Assembly (NCBI GenBank): GCA_035573675.1 | Contig: DATMAB010000025.1 | Span: forward strand, 17,812 to 81,811 | Length of the DNA stretch: 64,000 nucleotides | Direction: 5' to 3' | DNA from: Terriglobales bacterium | GTDB taxonomy: Bacteria > Acidobacteriota > Terriglobia > Terriglobales > Acidobacteriaceae | Shown here: positions 9,685 through 19,079 of the stretch, one piece after another | Position numbering within the stretch: position 1 is the stretch's first letter | Layout of the letters: each line of letters opens with the position of its first letter | Translations under genes and position numbers: made by a program | The notes under the pieces: model-generated | Seen by the model: the letters and a program-made list of their open reading frames with translations, nothing else | The model's database searches: none | Told to the model about the DNA's origin: nothing

Positions 9685-10833
9685 ATGGAGTCCCGACCCA
9701 CCTGGGCTGAAGTCTCGCTTCCCGCGCTGCGGCACAATTACTGCGCGGTGCGCGACTACGTCGCGCCGGCCACGGTCTGCGCTGTTCTCAAGGCCGATGC
9801 CTACGGCCACGGCGCCGTCGAGTGCGCGGAAGCCCTGGAATCCGAAGGCGCCACCTGGTTCGGCGTCACCTCCACCGGCGAAGGCGTCGAGCTTCGCCAG
9901 GCGGGCGTCAAGGCCCGCATCCTCCTGATGACCGGCTTCTGGCAGGGCGAGGAGGAAGATGTTCTGCGCTACGACCTCACCCCCGCGGTCTGGGAGCCCT
10001 TCCATCTCGAGCTGCTCGATCGCGCCGCCCTCAAGTTCAACCCCAAGGGCAAAGCGATTCCCGTCCACCTCAAGGTGGATACCGGCATGACCCGCCTCGG
10101 CATCGCCTGGGAAGGCTCCGAAGGCATGGTCGAACTGCTCAAGTCCTTTCCTCGTCTCACGCTCGAGGGTGTGGCCACGCACCTGGCATCCTCGGAAGTG
10201 GTCGGCGCCGCCGACGTCGAGCTGCAAAGCCGCCGTTTCGACCAGGTTCTGCAGGCGCTGGCCGGGCGCGGATGTTCGCCCAGGTACGTGCACATGGCCA
10301 ACAGCGCCGCTGTAGCTCTCCGCCGGGCCGCCTGGAAGACCATGGTTCGCCCGGGCCTCTGTCTTTATGGCTACTTCCTCAAGTTTCGCTGCCCCGATGG
10401 CAAGGCCGCGGATTCCCCCCTGCCCTTCGCGCCGGAGCCGGTCCTCTCCTGGAAGACGCGCATCCTCACCCTGCGTGATGTTCTGGCCGGCCAGGCCCTG
10501 GGCTATGGCGGCACTTATGTGACGCCGGGACCATCCCGCATCGCCGTGCTTCCGGTGGGCTACGCCGATGGCCTCAACCGCCAGCTCTCCAACCGCGGCC
10601 GGGTTGTCGTCCGCGGCCAGTACGCCCGTATCGTCGGCAACATCTCGATGGATATCACTCTGATTGACGTCACCCACATTCCCGGCGCTGCCGTTGGCGA
10701 CGAAGTCGTCCTGCTGGGCCGCAATGGCGGGCTCTCCGTCAGCCCCCACGAACACGCCGCCATTGCCGCCACCGTGCCCTACGAGATCCTCTGTGCCATC
10801 TCCAAGCGCGTGCCGCGCCGCTATCGGAAATAG
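9685..10833 (+). CDS. alr: Alanine racemase
   Basis: A 382-residue PLP enzyme that interconverts L- and D-alanine for peptidoglycan. The N-terminal TIM barrel carries AVLKADAYGHGAVE, with the PLP-binding K36. The second catalytic base is the Tyr of GYGGTYV in the C-terminal beta domain. Other family marks are HLKVDTGMTRLGI, ANSAAV, RPGLCLYGY, VGYADGLNR and GNISMD. Length is typical. It is preceded by its own -10 element and followed 70 bp later by a large Ser/Thr kinase gene on the same strand; whether that gene is co-transcribed is unclear. Confidence 0.95.
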   Translation: MESRPTWAEVSLPALRHNYCAVRDYVAPATVCAVLKADAYGHGAVECAEALESEGATWFGVTSTGEGVELRQAGVKARILLMTGFWQGEEEDVLRYDLTPAVWEPFHLELLDRAALKFNPKGKAIPVHLKVDTGMTRLGIAWEGSEGMVELLKSFPRLTLEGVATHLASSEVVGAADVELQSRRFDQVLQALAGRGCSPRYVHMANSAAVALRRAAWKTMVRPGLCLYGYFLKFRCPDGKAADSPLPFAPEPVLSWKTRILTLRDVLAGQALGYGGTYVTPGPSRIAVLPVGYADGLNRQLSNRGRVVVRGQYARIVGNISMDITLIDVTHIPGAAVGDEVVLLGRNGGLSVSPHEHAAIAATVPYEILCAISKRVPRRYRK

Positions 10834-10902
10834 CCTCCAGCGATTGTTTCCCGGCGAGACGGGGAGTACGATGACGACATTCGGGGGCACGCGACCTGCC
10901 GT

Positions 10903-13900
10903 GTGCTGGCCTCCATGGTGGCCCCACAGAGAAAACCGGTGGACCTTCACTCCAGCGAAGACCTGGCAGGCTCGACCGTAGGCCGCTACCTGGTGCGGGA
11001 GCGCCTGGGTGTCGGCGGTATGGGCGAGGTCTATCGCGCCGAGGACCCCACTCTGAAGCGCCCCGTCGCCCTCAAGCGCCTGGCCGCGCGTTTGCGCGCC
11101 GATCCCCACTATCGCCGCCGTTTCCTCAGCGAGGCCGAGCGCGCCTCCGCCCTGAACTGCGGTTCGATAGCCTCCATCTATGACGTCGTCGAGAAGGGCG
11201 ACCAGGTCTTCCTGGTCATGGAGTACGTCGAGGGCGTTACCCTGCGCCGCCGGCTGCGGGAGTCCATACCGCTGTCCGAGTTCTACCGTATCGCCGAACA
11301 GTGCCTGGAGGCCCTGGTGGCCGCCCACGAGAAGGGCATCATCCACCGTGACATCAAGCCGGAAAATATCATGCTCACCCCGACCGGCGAGGTGAAGGTG
11401 CTCGACTTCGGGCTGGCGCGCCGCCAACTGCTCTCCGAGGAGACCCTCGATAGCTCCCAGCTCACCAGTCACACCTCGAACCTGGCGGGCACGCCCGGCT
11501 ACATGGCGCCGGAGCTGCTTCTGGAATCCGACCCCGGGCCGCGCACCGATATTTTTTCTCTCGGCGTGGTCTTCTTCGAGATGCTCCACCGCCGCCATCC
11601 CTTCCTTACCCGCAAGCTGGTAGTGGGAGACGGGCAGATCCTGGGAGAGGAATCCGTCACCACCCACAGCGTGCGCGTGCCGGCGGCCCTAGAGGCCCTC
11701 ATCAAGCGCATGCTGGCCAAGGACCCCGACGCCCGGCTGAGCTCCGCGCGCGAAGCCCTGACCGAATTGCGCGCCATCGAGCAGGGCGCCACTCTGCCGG
11801 TCGTGCCCGCCGGCATCACCATCCAGTTGCGCACCCGGTTCCTGAAGGTGGCGGCGATCGTGCTGGCGGCGGTGGTGGTAGGCGTCGTGGCCTGGCAGTT
11901 CCGCAGGCCGCCCGTGCCTCCCGAGCGCATCCGCGTCGCGGTGCTGCCCTTCAGCAACCAGACCGGCAACGCCGCGCTCGAGCGCTTCCGCATGACCCTC
12001 ACCCACATGCTGGTGCTCGACCTCACTGGTTCGCCCAACGTCCAGGTGCTGCCCTATGAGCGTCTGTTGGAACTGAGCCGTGGCTTCGAGGCCGGCGGCA
12101 AGGATATCTATCAGCCCGAAGCCATCAAGACCGTGGCCGATTATTCCGGCTCCCGTTATGTCGTCGTGCCCTCCATGTTCGCCGCCGGCAACATGCTGCG
12201 CCTCTCCGCTGAATTTCGTGACGTGCGCACCGGCGAGACCGTGGCCGCCGCCAAAGCCGAGCGCGCCCTCTCCGGTTCACCCGAGGAGACCTTCTACGCC
12301 ATGCAGGATGAGCTTGCGGACAGCATCCAGGACTACTTCAAACGCGTCGGCCCCGGACAAACCTACGAAGCCCGGCCTCCCACCGGACGTCCGCGCACCG
12401 TCACCGCCGCCTTCAACTACACCGAGGCCAAGAACGCCCTCGCCCAGGGCAACACTGCACGCGCCCTCGGCTTCCTGCAGCGCGCCATTGATGAGGACCC
12501 GGACTTCGCCCTCGCCTACGCCCGCATGAGCCAGGTGTACGGGGCGCTCGGCTACGACGACCGTGCCCGCGAGCCTGCGGAAAAAGCCAGCCAGTTGATC
12601 CGGGGCGAGACCCCCGTCGTGGATGCGTTGCTCATCCAGGCCAACCTGGCCGAGCGCAACTACGACTACTCGCTGGCGGAACAGAAGTACCAGGAACTCA
12701 TCCGCCTCTACCCCGATGATCCTGATGCGCTCGCCGGCCTCGCCGCGGTGCACATCAACCAGGTGCGCTACGCGGCTGCCATCTCGCGCTACCTGGAAGC
12801 GCTCCGGCTCGATCCCAATTACGTGGTCGTGCACCAGAGATTGAGCTGGCTCTACACCCGTACCGGCGACCTGGCCAGGGCGGTCGAGCACGGCCAGCGC
12901 GCCGTCGAACTCTGCCGTGCGATCAACAATCGCGAAGGTGAAGTAGACGCTTTGCTCAATCTCGGCGAGATCTACCGGGTCAAGGGAGATGCCGCCAAGG
13001 CCTGGGAGACTGCGCAGGACGCCTCCCGCGTGGCGCAGTCGCTGGGCTATGAGGCCTCCTTGTTGGCCACGGAAAAGTTCCTCGGCGACGTCCTGGCTTC
13101 ACAGGGAAAACTGGAGGAAGCCCGCCGCCACTATCTTCCCGTTATCGAAACCGGCGCCGAGGTGCGCAACAATCGGTTTCAGGCTCAAACCCTCATGAAC
13201 ATCGGCGTCACCTACTGGAACCAGGGTGACCTTGCCAAAGCCAGGGACTACTTCGAGCAGAGTCTCGCGCAATGGCGGCGTTATGGCGAGTACCGCGACG
13301 TGCCGGCACTCCGCCAGCGCGCTCAGCTTCTCGCCAACTTCGGCGCTCTCCTCATGCAGTCCGGTCCCGACCCCGAGCGCGGTGCGCGTTACGCGCAGGA
13401 GGCGCTTTCCCTGTTTCGGACCATGGGCGAAACCTATTGGGAGGCGCTCAGCTTGAGGAATCTCGGCACGCACAGCCTGAACGCCGGCTCCTTCCAGCAG
13501 GCCAACCAGTCGCTTCAACAGGCCCGCGATCTTTTCCAGAAGGTGCAGGCCGGCCCCCAGGTCACTCAGGCCACTTACTTCCAGGCGAGCGCATTCTTTT
13601 ACCAGAATCGCTATCAGCTGGCTCGCCTGGCCGCCGATGCCGCCCTGGCACAGGCTCGGGAGGCGAAGCACCCCTTTCAGGTCCCCAACGTGGAACTCCT
13701 GAGCGGCTGGATCTATCTGCGTTTGGGCGACACCGCGCGCGCTCGTTCGCTGTTGGAGGAGGCGCTGCAAGCGGCCCTGAAGGGCGGGTACGGCGAGCTC
13801 CTTCCGGACGCCTATGCGGCACTGGGCGAACTGCATCTCGAACTCGGCGACCGTGGTCGCGCGCGCTCCTACTGGCAAAAGGGCGCAGTCCTCTGGAAGG

Positions 13901-14358
13901 AGCCCAGCGTTTCTGAGGCTTCCATCGAAGCACGGTCGAATCTGGGATTGCTTCTTGCCGAAGAAGGCACCGCAGATCGCGGCCTGGCGGAATGTCGCGC
14001 CGCCTTGCAGGGCGCGCGCCGCCTCCAGCACTACCACACCATCGCACGCGCCACGCTCAACCTGGCTCAAGTGCACCTCTTGCGTCATGAAGCCAAAATG
14101 GCGCTGGAAGTCCTGAACCCGCTCCTTTCTGCGCAGGCTGACCTGGGCGGCGAATGGCAGGCCCGAGCCTGGTTCTTGCAGGCCCAGGCGCTTGCAAATC
14201 TGGGCCAAAAGGAGCAGGCTGGTGCGGCTCGGCAGCGCGCCCGGGAGGCTATTCTGCAGTTGCAGCGCGAGTTGGATCCCGCCGACCGCCAGGGCTTCGC
14301 TTCCCGCCGCGATGTCCGCGCGATCCTCGAGGAGCCGCCCCTCCGGCGCGCCTCCTGA
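10903..14358 (+). CDS. Membrane Ser/Thr protein kinase with FlgO-like and TPR sensor region
   Basis: A 1151-residue receptor-like kinase. The Hanks-type domain (residues 28-295) is complete: Gly-loop [11 protein letters not shown]58 of VALK, H148-R-D150 of HRDIKPEN and D168 of DFG. A single membrane span follows at about 316-333. Outside it is a FlgO-like domain ([14 protein letters not shown], about 340-450), then roughly 600 residues of tetratricopeptide repeats, such as [15 protein letters not shown] and [20 protein letters not shown]. Such proteins are thought to link an extracytoplasmic protein-protein input to phosphorylation. The start is uncertain: GTG 10903, ATG 10915 and GTG 10918 are in frame and none has a strong ribosome site. 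The substrate is unknown. Two small paralogous genes follow 55 bp downstream. Confidence 0.9.
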   Translation: MLASMVAPQRKPVDLHSSEDLAGSTVGRYLVRERLGVGGMGEVYRAEDPTLKRPVALKRLAARLRADPHYRRRFLSEAERASALNCGSIASIYDVVEKGDQVFLVMEYVEGVTLRRRLRESIPLSEFYRIAEQCLEALVAAHEKGIIHRDIKPENIMLTPTGEVKVLDFGLARRQLLSEETLDSSQLTSHTSNLAGTPGYMAPELLLESDPGPRTDIFSLGVVFFEMLHRRHPFLTRKLVVGDGQILGEESVTTHSVRVPAALEALIKRMLAKDPDARLSSAREALTELRAIEQGATLPVVPAGITIQLRTRFLKVAAIVLAAVVVGVVAWQFRRPPVPPERIRVAVLPFSNQTGNAALERFRMTLTHMLVLDLTGSPNVQVLPYERLLELSRGFEAGGKDIYQPEAIKTVADYSGSRYVVVPSMFAAGNMLRLSAEFRDVRTGETVAAAKAERALSGSPEETFYAMQDELADSIQDYFKRVGPGQTYEARPPTGRPRTVTAAFNYTEAKNALAQGNTARALGFLQRAIDEDPDFALAYARMSQVYGALGYDDRAREPAEKASQLIRGETPVVDALLIQANLAERNYDYSLAEQKYQELIRLYPDDPDALAGLAAVHINQVRYAAAISRYLEALRLDPNYVVVHQRLSWLYTRTGDLARAVEHGQRAVELCRAINNREGEVDALLNLGEIYRVKGDAAKAWETAQDASRVAQSLGYEASLLATEKFLGDVLASQGKLEEARRHYLPVIETGAEVRNNRFQAQTLMNIGVTYWNQGDLAKARDYFEQSLAQWRRYGEYRDVPALRQRAQLLANFGALLMQSGPDPERGARYAQEALSLFRTMGETYWEALSLRNLGTHSLNAGSFQQANQSLQQARDLFQKVQAGPQVTQATYFQASAFFYQNRYQLARLAADAALAQAREAKHPFQVPNVELLSGWIYLRLGDTARARSLLEEALQAALKGGYGELLPDAYAALGELHLELGDRGRARSYWQKGAVLWKEPSVSEASIEARSNLGLLLAEEGTADRGLAECRAALQGARRLQHYHTIARATLNLAQVHLLRHEAKMALEVLNPLLSAQADLGGEWQARAWFLQAQALANLGQKEQAGAARQRAREAILQLQRELDPADRQGFASRRDVRAILEEPPLRRAS

Positions 14359-14413
14359 ACCGTTATCATTACCGGCCTCTTAGTAAATCTCAGCGAGCCA
14401 AGGAGAGTGCTTT

Positions 14414-14725
14414 ATGCCAGGTGGGACAGGAGAGATCGGCGGCGGTAGCTGCAACGTGAGCTTCCGATGTCCGGGCGTAAGACCCGCGTGGAGACCCCAC
14501 GGCGGCAACCCGAACCCTGTGGGTGCAGCTGGCGATGCTGCCGAACTTGAGGATACGGCGCAGGCGTGTCCCTTCGACGTTCTGGTCACTTTCCCAGACA
14601 AGACGGCGCGAATCGTCACCGTGGACAGAGGCAAAAAGATCACGTTTCATTGGCCGTGGCCCCCGGCGGCCTCCACGGCAAAGCGCAAGCCAAAAGCGAA
14701 AGGTAAGCGCCGGCGTTCCAAGTGA
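14414..14725 (+). CDS. Small protein, GEIGGGSC family member 1 (unknown function)
   Basis: A 103-residue protein that I do not recognise. It starts MPGGTGEIGGGSCNVSF, then has a Pro/Gly-rich stretch, a conserved-looking ACPFDVLVTF segment, a short beta-type segment (ARIVTVDRGKKITFHW) and a very basic tail of about 20 residues (KRKPKAKGKRRRSK). AAGGAG sits 9 nt before the ATG. The next gene encodes a clear paralogue, sharing the first 13 residues almost exactly, the CPFDV motif and a final strand, but without the basic tail. There is no signal peptide or membrane segment. Both follow the TPR kinase, so a role as its partner or substrate is possible but unproven. Confidence 0.75.
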   Translation: MPGGTGEIGGGSCNVSFRCPGVRPAWRPHGGNPNPVGAAGDAAELEDTAQACPFDVLVTFPDKTARIVTVDRGKKITFHWPWPPAASTAKRKPKAKGKRRRSK

Positions 14726-14765
14726 GAGTTTCCGGAGCAGGGTTCGACCAAAAGGAGAACGCAAT

Positions 14766-15005
14766 ATGCCAGGCAGCGGAGAAATCGGCGGCGGTAGTTG
14801 CACGGTAAAGTTTCGAGCCAATGGCGTAATACCCACGGCCAGTCCGAACGCTGGTGGGGATGCCGAAGTCTATGACAGCGGGCAGGGTTGTCCCTTTGAC
14901 GTGATCATTACCGTCGGTAACAGTACTGGGCAGCCAACTCCACTGCAAGCCGGCAGGTACAAGGTTACGCTGAACGCAGGCGACGAGGTGAAGTTTAGGT
15001 TCTGA
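14766..15005 (+). CDS. Small protein, GEIGGGSC family member 2 (unknown function)
   Basis: A 79-residue paralogue of the preceding protein, 40 bp downstream, with its own AAAAGGAG ribosome site. Shared features are the N-terminus MPGSGEIGGGSCTVKF, a central acidic patch before QGCPFDVIITV, and a C-terminal strand pair (GRYKVTLNAGDEVKFRF). The two conserved Cys, one in GGGSC and one in GCPFD, could form a disulphide or bind metal. The C-terminus resembles the last strands of a small beta-sandwich. It lacks the basic tail of its neighbour, so the pair has diverged by gain or loss of that tail. No function can be assigned. Confidence 0.75.
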   Translation: MPGSGEIGGGSCTVKFRANGVIPTASPNAGGDAEVYDSGQGCPFDVIITVGNSTGQPTPLQAGRYKVTLNAGDEVKFRF

Positions 15006-15040
15006 CGTTACGCCTTCTGTAGCGCTGCTATATTCATGGC

Positions 15041-16153
15041 GTGCCGCGCGGCCTCTACCGCCGCTGGATGCACGACTGGGAGACCCGCCTCACCACGCGG
15101 GACACCAATCGTGTCGTCCGCCCGTTCGAGCTGGGACTGGAGTGGACGCGTGGGTGGCCCCTTGCCAACGGCCACCCTCCCTCCGCCGGGCCCGGTCAGG
15201 AAGAGTTCCTGCGCGAACTCAACCGGCGCATTGTCGCCGAAAGCGACGTCTTCTTCTCCTATCAGACACCCCGCGACTTCCGCCTGGAGCGTCGTATCGC
15301 TGAACTTCATCCCACCGGCAACGGCCAGCCCCGCATCGCCTCCAGAGAGAGAAGGGAAGCGACCTTCCTGCGCTTCACCTCGCCCGTCTCCACGCCCCAT
15401 GCGGAAAACAACCTGGTCTGCGCGCGCTGGTTCCCGGCCCGCGGCCGCCGGGCCGTGGTGGTGCTGCCGCAATGGAACTCGGATGCGGAAGGGCACAACG
15501 GGCTCTGCCGCATCCTGAATTTCGCCGGTGTTGCCGCCTTGCGGCTCAGCCTGCCCTATCACGATGTCCGCAAGCCGCCCGAGACCGAGCGCGCCGACTA
15601 TGCCGTCAGTTCCAACGTGGCCCGCACCATCGACGCCGCCCGCCAGGCCGTCATCGACGTGCGCTGTTGCCTGGATTGGCTTGAGCGACAGAACTACGAC
15701 TGGCTGGGCGTCGTGGGCACCAGCCTTGGCTCCTGCTATGCCTTCCTGGCCACGGCGCACGAGCCCCGCCTGCGCGTTAACGTCTTCAACCATGCCTCGC
15801 TGCATTTCGCCGACGTCATCTGGAGCGGCCAGTCCACCCGCCACATCCGCGCCGCTATCCCGGCTGATCTCACCCTCGACCGCCTGCGCAGCCTGTGGTC
15901 CGCCATCAGCCCCAGCTCTTACTTTGATAAGTTCGCAGAGCAGTCAGCGAAGAAGTCGCTCATCGTCTACGCGACGCACGACCTGACGTTCCTGCCCGAG
16001 GTCTCCCGAGCCATCATCGCCGAGTTCCGCCGCCGAAGGCTCGACCTCAGCGTCCGCGTCCTCCCCTGTGGCCACTACACCACCGGCGAAGCTCCCTTCA
16101 AATACCTTGACGCGTACTACATCGCCGCGTTTTTGGACCACGCGTTCGCCTGA
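15041..16153 (+). CDS. Alpha/beta hydrolase, ABHD18-like
   Basis: A 370-residue alpha/beta-hydrolase-fold protein. The nucleophile elbow is GTSLGS (S228); the acid is probably the Asp of YATHDLTF and the His that of LPCGHYTTGE. The unusual N-terminal 120 residues (starting PRGLYRRWMHDWETRL) and VVVLPQWNSDAEGHNGLCRIL resemble the ABHD18/DUF2048 group, whose substrate is unknown. The GTG at 15041 is used because the frame is closed just upstream; M10 is an alternative. It stands alone between the small-protein pair and a convergent crotonase gene. Confidence 0.75.
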   Translation: MPRGLYRRWMHDWETRLTTRDTNRVVRPFELGLEWTRGWPLANGHPPSAGPGQEEFLRELNRRIVAESDVFFSYQTPRDFRLERRIAELHPTGNGQPRIASRERREATFLRFTSPVSTPHAENNLVCARWFPARGRRAVVVLPQWNSDAEGHNGLCRILNFAGVAALRLSLPYHDVRKPPETERADYAVSSNVARTIDAARQAVIDVRCCLDWLERQNYDWLGVVGTSLGSCYAFLATAHEPRLRVNVFNHASLHFADVIWSGQSTRHIRAAIPADLTLDRLRSLWSAISPSSYFDKFAEQSAKKSLIVYATHDLTFLPEVSRAIIAEFRRRRLDLSVRVLPCGHYTTGEAPFKYLDAYYIAAFLDHAFA

Positions 16154-16202
16154 AAGATTGAAAGGGCGCAGCGCGCGCCCTCTGAGAACCGAGAACTGAG
16201 AA

Positions 16203-16994
16203 CTACTTGTTCTTCCACACCGGCTTTCTCTTCTCCACCACCGCCCTCAGCCCTTCCTGCACGTCCTCCAGCGCCATGAGCTGGTTGAGATAGATGTCGT
16301 GCGACTTCTTCATGGCCTCGGCCAGCGGCAGGCCCATGGCGCTGCCGATCACCTTCTTGGTCATCTCCAGCACCGGCCCGGAGAACTCCCCGATCCGCGC
16401 CAGCACTTCGTTCACGGTCTTTTCCAGTTCCGTTTCCGGCACGACCTTGTTCACGAACCCGATGCGCAACGCATCTTCCGCGCTCATCCGTTCGCCGGTC
16501 AGGATCAGCTCGTACGTCTTCTTGGGGCCGATGAGCTGCGGCAGCATGACGGCGGCGAACGGCGGGAACACTCCCAGCTTCACCTCCGGCTGCGCGAACG
16601 ACGCCTTGGGCGTGGCGATCACGATGTCGCCGAAGGCCACCAGTTCCGAACCCGCACCGATCGCCGGCCCGTTGACGACGACGATGAGCGGTTTCGAAAT
16701 CTCGCCCACCGCGACAAACACGCGGTTGAATGCGTCCAGGGTCTGGAAGACGCGGTCGGGCTTGGAATCTTCCAGTCCGATGCCTGCCGAGAACAGTTTC
16801 TGCGACGAATCGACCAGAATGGCCTTGATGTCTCCGCGACCGTTCAGGCTCTCGATGCCTTCCGCCATCTCGGTCATCAGCGGCACTGTGAGCACGTTGT
16901 GCGGCGGGTTGTTCAACGTCAGGCGCGCGACGTAACTGCTGGTGTCGAAGCGGATGAATTTGAAGCCCTGCGCGGCTGGGGTCGCGGCAGCCAT
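16203..16994 (-). CDS. Enoyl-CoA hydratase/isomerase family protein
   Basis: A 263-residue crotonase-fold protein. The oxyanion-hole segments are FSAGIGLEDSK and NGPAIGAGSELVAFGD. Both acidic residues used by classical hydratases are present at the expected places, the Glu of GSEL and the Glu of FAQPEVKLGVFP. Family members hydrate, isomerise or hydrolyse acyl-CoAs; the exact substrate is not readable. ATG 16994 is preferred over GTG 17006 because AGGTGAGGTG precedes it. It is isolated, divergent from rpiB (107 bp apart) and convergent with the hydrolase gene. Confidence 0.88.
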   Translation of the reverse strand: MAAATPAAQGFKFIRFDTSSYVARLTLNNPPHNVLTVPLMTEMAEGIESLNGRGDIKAILVDSSQKLFSAGIGLEDSKPDRVFQTLDAFNRVFVAVGEISKPLIVVVNGPAIGAGSELVAFGDIVIATPKASFAQPEVKLGVFPPFAAVMLPQLIGPKKTYELILTGERMSAEDALRIGFVNKVVPETELEKTVNEVLARIGEFSGPVLEMTKKVIGSAMGLPLAEAMKKSHDIYLNQLMALEDVQEGLRAVVEKRKPVWKNK

Positions 16995-17100
16995 AATGCA
17001 CCTCACCTGGAAAGTTCCGGAGCGTGATTATCGTGCGAAACTCCGCCCCGGGCAAGCTCTCCCGTATCGGCAACGGCACCCGGCACGGTAGAATCACAGC

Positions 17101-17562
17101 ATGAAGATCGCCCTCGGCGCCGACCATGCGGGCTACGAGCTCAAGGAGCAGCTTCGCAAGCTGCTGGCGGATCGCGGCATCGAGGTCCGCGACCAGGGCA
17201 CGAATTCCGCAGACTCCGTCGATTATCCCGACTACGCCCGCAAGGTTGCCGAGGAAGTGGCCGCGCATCGCGCTGACTTCGGCATCCTGGTGTGCGGCAG
17301 CGGCATCGGCATGGCCATAGCGGCCAACAAGGTACCCGGGGTGCGCGCCGCCCACGTTACCTCGGAGTACGAGGCCCAGGTCAGCCGCGAGCACAATGAC
17401 GCCAATGTGCTCGCGCTCGGAGGACGCACGCTCGACCCCTCCACGGCCTGGAAGCTGGTCGAGAAATGGCTGGCAACGCCTTTCGCCGGCGGCCGCCACC
17501 AGCGCCGCGTCGAGAAGATTGCGCAAATCGAGAAAGAGGAACTGCTGGCTGAAAAGAAGTGA
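17101..17562 (+). CDS. rpiB: Ribose-5-phosphate isomerase B
   Basis: A 153-residue RpiB/LacAB-fold sugar-phosphate isomerase. It starts with the hallmark MKIALGADHAGYELKE, has DYPDYA, and carries the active-site Cys in LVCGSGIGM (C65). HNDANVLALGGR supplies the phosphate-contacting residues. It interconverts ribose-5-phosphate and ribulose-5-phosphate. It is followed by glyA on the same strand after 106 bp containing a heptamer repeat tract. Confidence 0.95.
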   Translation: MKIALGADHAGYELKEQLRKLLADRGIEVRDQGTNSADSVDYPDYARKVAEEVAAHRADFGILVCGSGIGMAIAANKVPGVRAAHVTSEYEAQVSREHNDANVLALGGRTLDPSTAWKLVEKWLATPFAGGRHQRRVEKIAQIEKEELLAEKK

Positions 17563-17604
17563 TTTGGGTTACCGACGCGACTGCGGTTTCGCCTTCTAGC
17601 GAGT

Positions 17605-17660
17605 AGCTAGGAGCTAGAAGCTAAGAGCCAATAGCCAAAAGCCAAGAGCCAAGAGCCAAG
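17605..17660. repeat. Heptamer tandem repeat (AGCYAAR-type) directly before glyA
   Basis: Eight consecutive 7-bp units, beginning AGCTAGG, AGCTAGA, AGCTAAG, AGCCAAT and ending with three identical AGCCAAG copies, finish 8 bp before the glyA ATG. The last three identical units suggest recent slippage. The tract occupies the position where a ribosome binding site and 5' leader would be, and no Shine-Dalgarno sequence is visible. Confidence 0.85.
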
Positions 17661-17668
17661 AGCGCTTC

Positions 17669-18961
17669 ATGAACTCCGACTGGATGTCCCGCTCCCTTTC
17701 GCAGGTTGACCCGGAGACCGCCGCTGCTATCGACGCCGAAGCGCGCCGCCAGCACGAAGGTCTGGAACTCATCGCCTCAGAGAATTTCGTCAGCGAAGCC
17801 GTGCTGGAAGCCATGGGTTCGGTTTTCACCAATAAGTACGCCGAAGGCTACCCCGGCCGGCGCTACTACGGCGGCTGCGAGTTCACCGATATTGTCGAGA
17901 ACCTGGCCCGCGACCGCGCCAAACAGCTCTTCGGCGCTGAGCACGCGAACGTCCAGCCGCACGCCGGCTCCCAGGCCAACATGGCGGCCTATGCCGCAGT
18001 GCTGCAGCCCGGCGACACCATTCTGGGCCTGAACCTGGCCCACGGAGGCCATCTCACGCACGGCCACCATCTGAATTTTTCCGGCAAGACCTACCGCATC
18101 GTCCCCTACGGCGTCACGCGCGAGACGGAAACCATCGACTACGACGAACTGGAAAAGCTCGCGCTCCAGGAGAAGCCCAAGCTCATCATCGGCGGCGGCA
18201 GTGCTTATCCCCGCATCATCGACTTCGCGCGCATGCGTCAGATCGCCGATAAGGTAGGAGCGCTTTACCTGGTCGACATGGCGCACTTCGCCGGCCTGGT
18301 CGCCGGCGGCGTGCATCCGTCACCGGTGCCGCACGCGCAAATCGTCACCTCCACCACGCACAAGACGCTGCGCGGCCCGCGCTCCGGCATGATTCTCTCC
18401 AAGACGGAGTTCGCCGCCGCCATCGACAAGACCGTGTTCCCCGGCATGCAGGGAGGCCCGCTGGTGCACATCATGGCGGCCAAGGCGGTCTGCTTCCAGG
18501 AAGCCATGCAGCCCGGCTTCCGCGACTACGCGCGCCAGATTGTCTCCAACGCCAAGGTGTTGGCGGAGACGCTCTCCGCCGAGGGTTTCCGGGTTATCTC
18601 CGGCGGCACCGACACCCATCTCATGCTGGTGGACGTCTTTTCCCGCGGCATGCTGGGCAGCGAGGCGGAAAAAGCGCTGGGCGAAGCCGGCATCACCGTG
18701 AACAAGAACGCCATCCCGTTCGACACCAACCCGCCGCTCAAGCCCAGCGGTATTCGCATTGGCACGCCCGCGGTGACCACGCGCGGCATGAGGGAAGAGG
18801 AGATGCGACAGATCGGCGGCTGGATCGGGCAGTCGCTCAACAACCGTGCCGACGCCATGGTGCTGGCCCGTATCCGCCGGCAGGTGCTGGAACTATGCGA
18901 GGCCTTTCCGCTCTACGCCGGTCGCCGCGCCCGCGCCGCCCAGCCTGCACCCGCCCGCTAG
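17669..18961 (+). CDS. glyA: Serine hydroxymethyltransferase
   Basis: A 430-residue PLP enzyme that converts serine and tetrahydrofolate to glycine and methylene-tetrahydrofolate. Landmarks are [49 protein letters not shown] and the PLP lysine K232 in [12 protein letters not shown]. The C-terminal domain has [15 protein letters not shown]. Length and motifs are complete. The ATG at 17669 matches the usual N-terminus, yet the sequence before it is a heptamer repeat without a Shine-Dalgarno motif, so translation initiation may be weak or unusual. Confidence 0.96.
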   Translation: MNSDWMSRSLSQVDPETAAAIDAEARRQHEGLELIASENFVSEAVLEAMGSVFTNKYAEGYPGRRYYGGCEFTDIVENLARDRAKQLFGAEHANVQPHAGSQANMAAYAAVLQPGDTILGLNLAHGGHLTHGHHLNFSGKTYRIVPYGVTRETETIDYDELEKLALQEKPKLIIGGGSAYPRIIDFARMRQIADKVGALYLVDMAHFAGLVAGGVHPSPVPHAQIVTSTTHKTLRGPRSGMILSKTEFAAAIDKTVFPGMQGGPLVHIMAAKAVCFQEAMQPGFRDYARQIVSNAKVLAETLSAEGFRVISGGTDTHLMLVDVFSRGMLGSEAEKALGEAGITVNKNAIPFDTNPPLKPSGIRIGTPAVTTRGMREEEMRQIGGWIGQSLNNRADAMVLARIRRQVLELCEAFPLYAGRRARAAQPAPAR

Positions 18962-18978
18962 GGCGATTCCGCCCTGGG

Positions 18979-19024
18979 GATTGTCATCCCGAGTCCGCCG
19001 CGGCGGACAAGATCTGCGGTTCTT
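18979..19024. repeat. Partial copy of the dispersed GTCATCC element
   Basis: Begins ATTGTCATCCCGAGTCCGC, has a short palindrome (CCGCCGCGGCGG) and ends with AAGATCTGCGG. It looks like a shortened relative of the GTCATCCTGAGCGA elements, in the glyA-glycosyltransferase gap. Confidence 0.5.
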
Positions 19025-19079
19025 GTTCTTCGTTCGCGGCGCTACACTAGCCACTGGGCACTGGCCACGAGCCCCTGAA

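Noticed and set aside
17605..17660. CRISPR array
   Set aside because: The units are 7 bp with no spacers. No other direct-repeat/spacer array or cas gene occurs in the window.
17563..17668. Glycine riboswitch before glyA
   Set aside because: The leader is mostly heptamer repeats; none of the conserved aptamer segments is visible.
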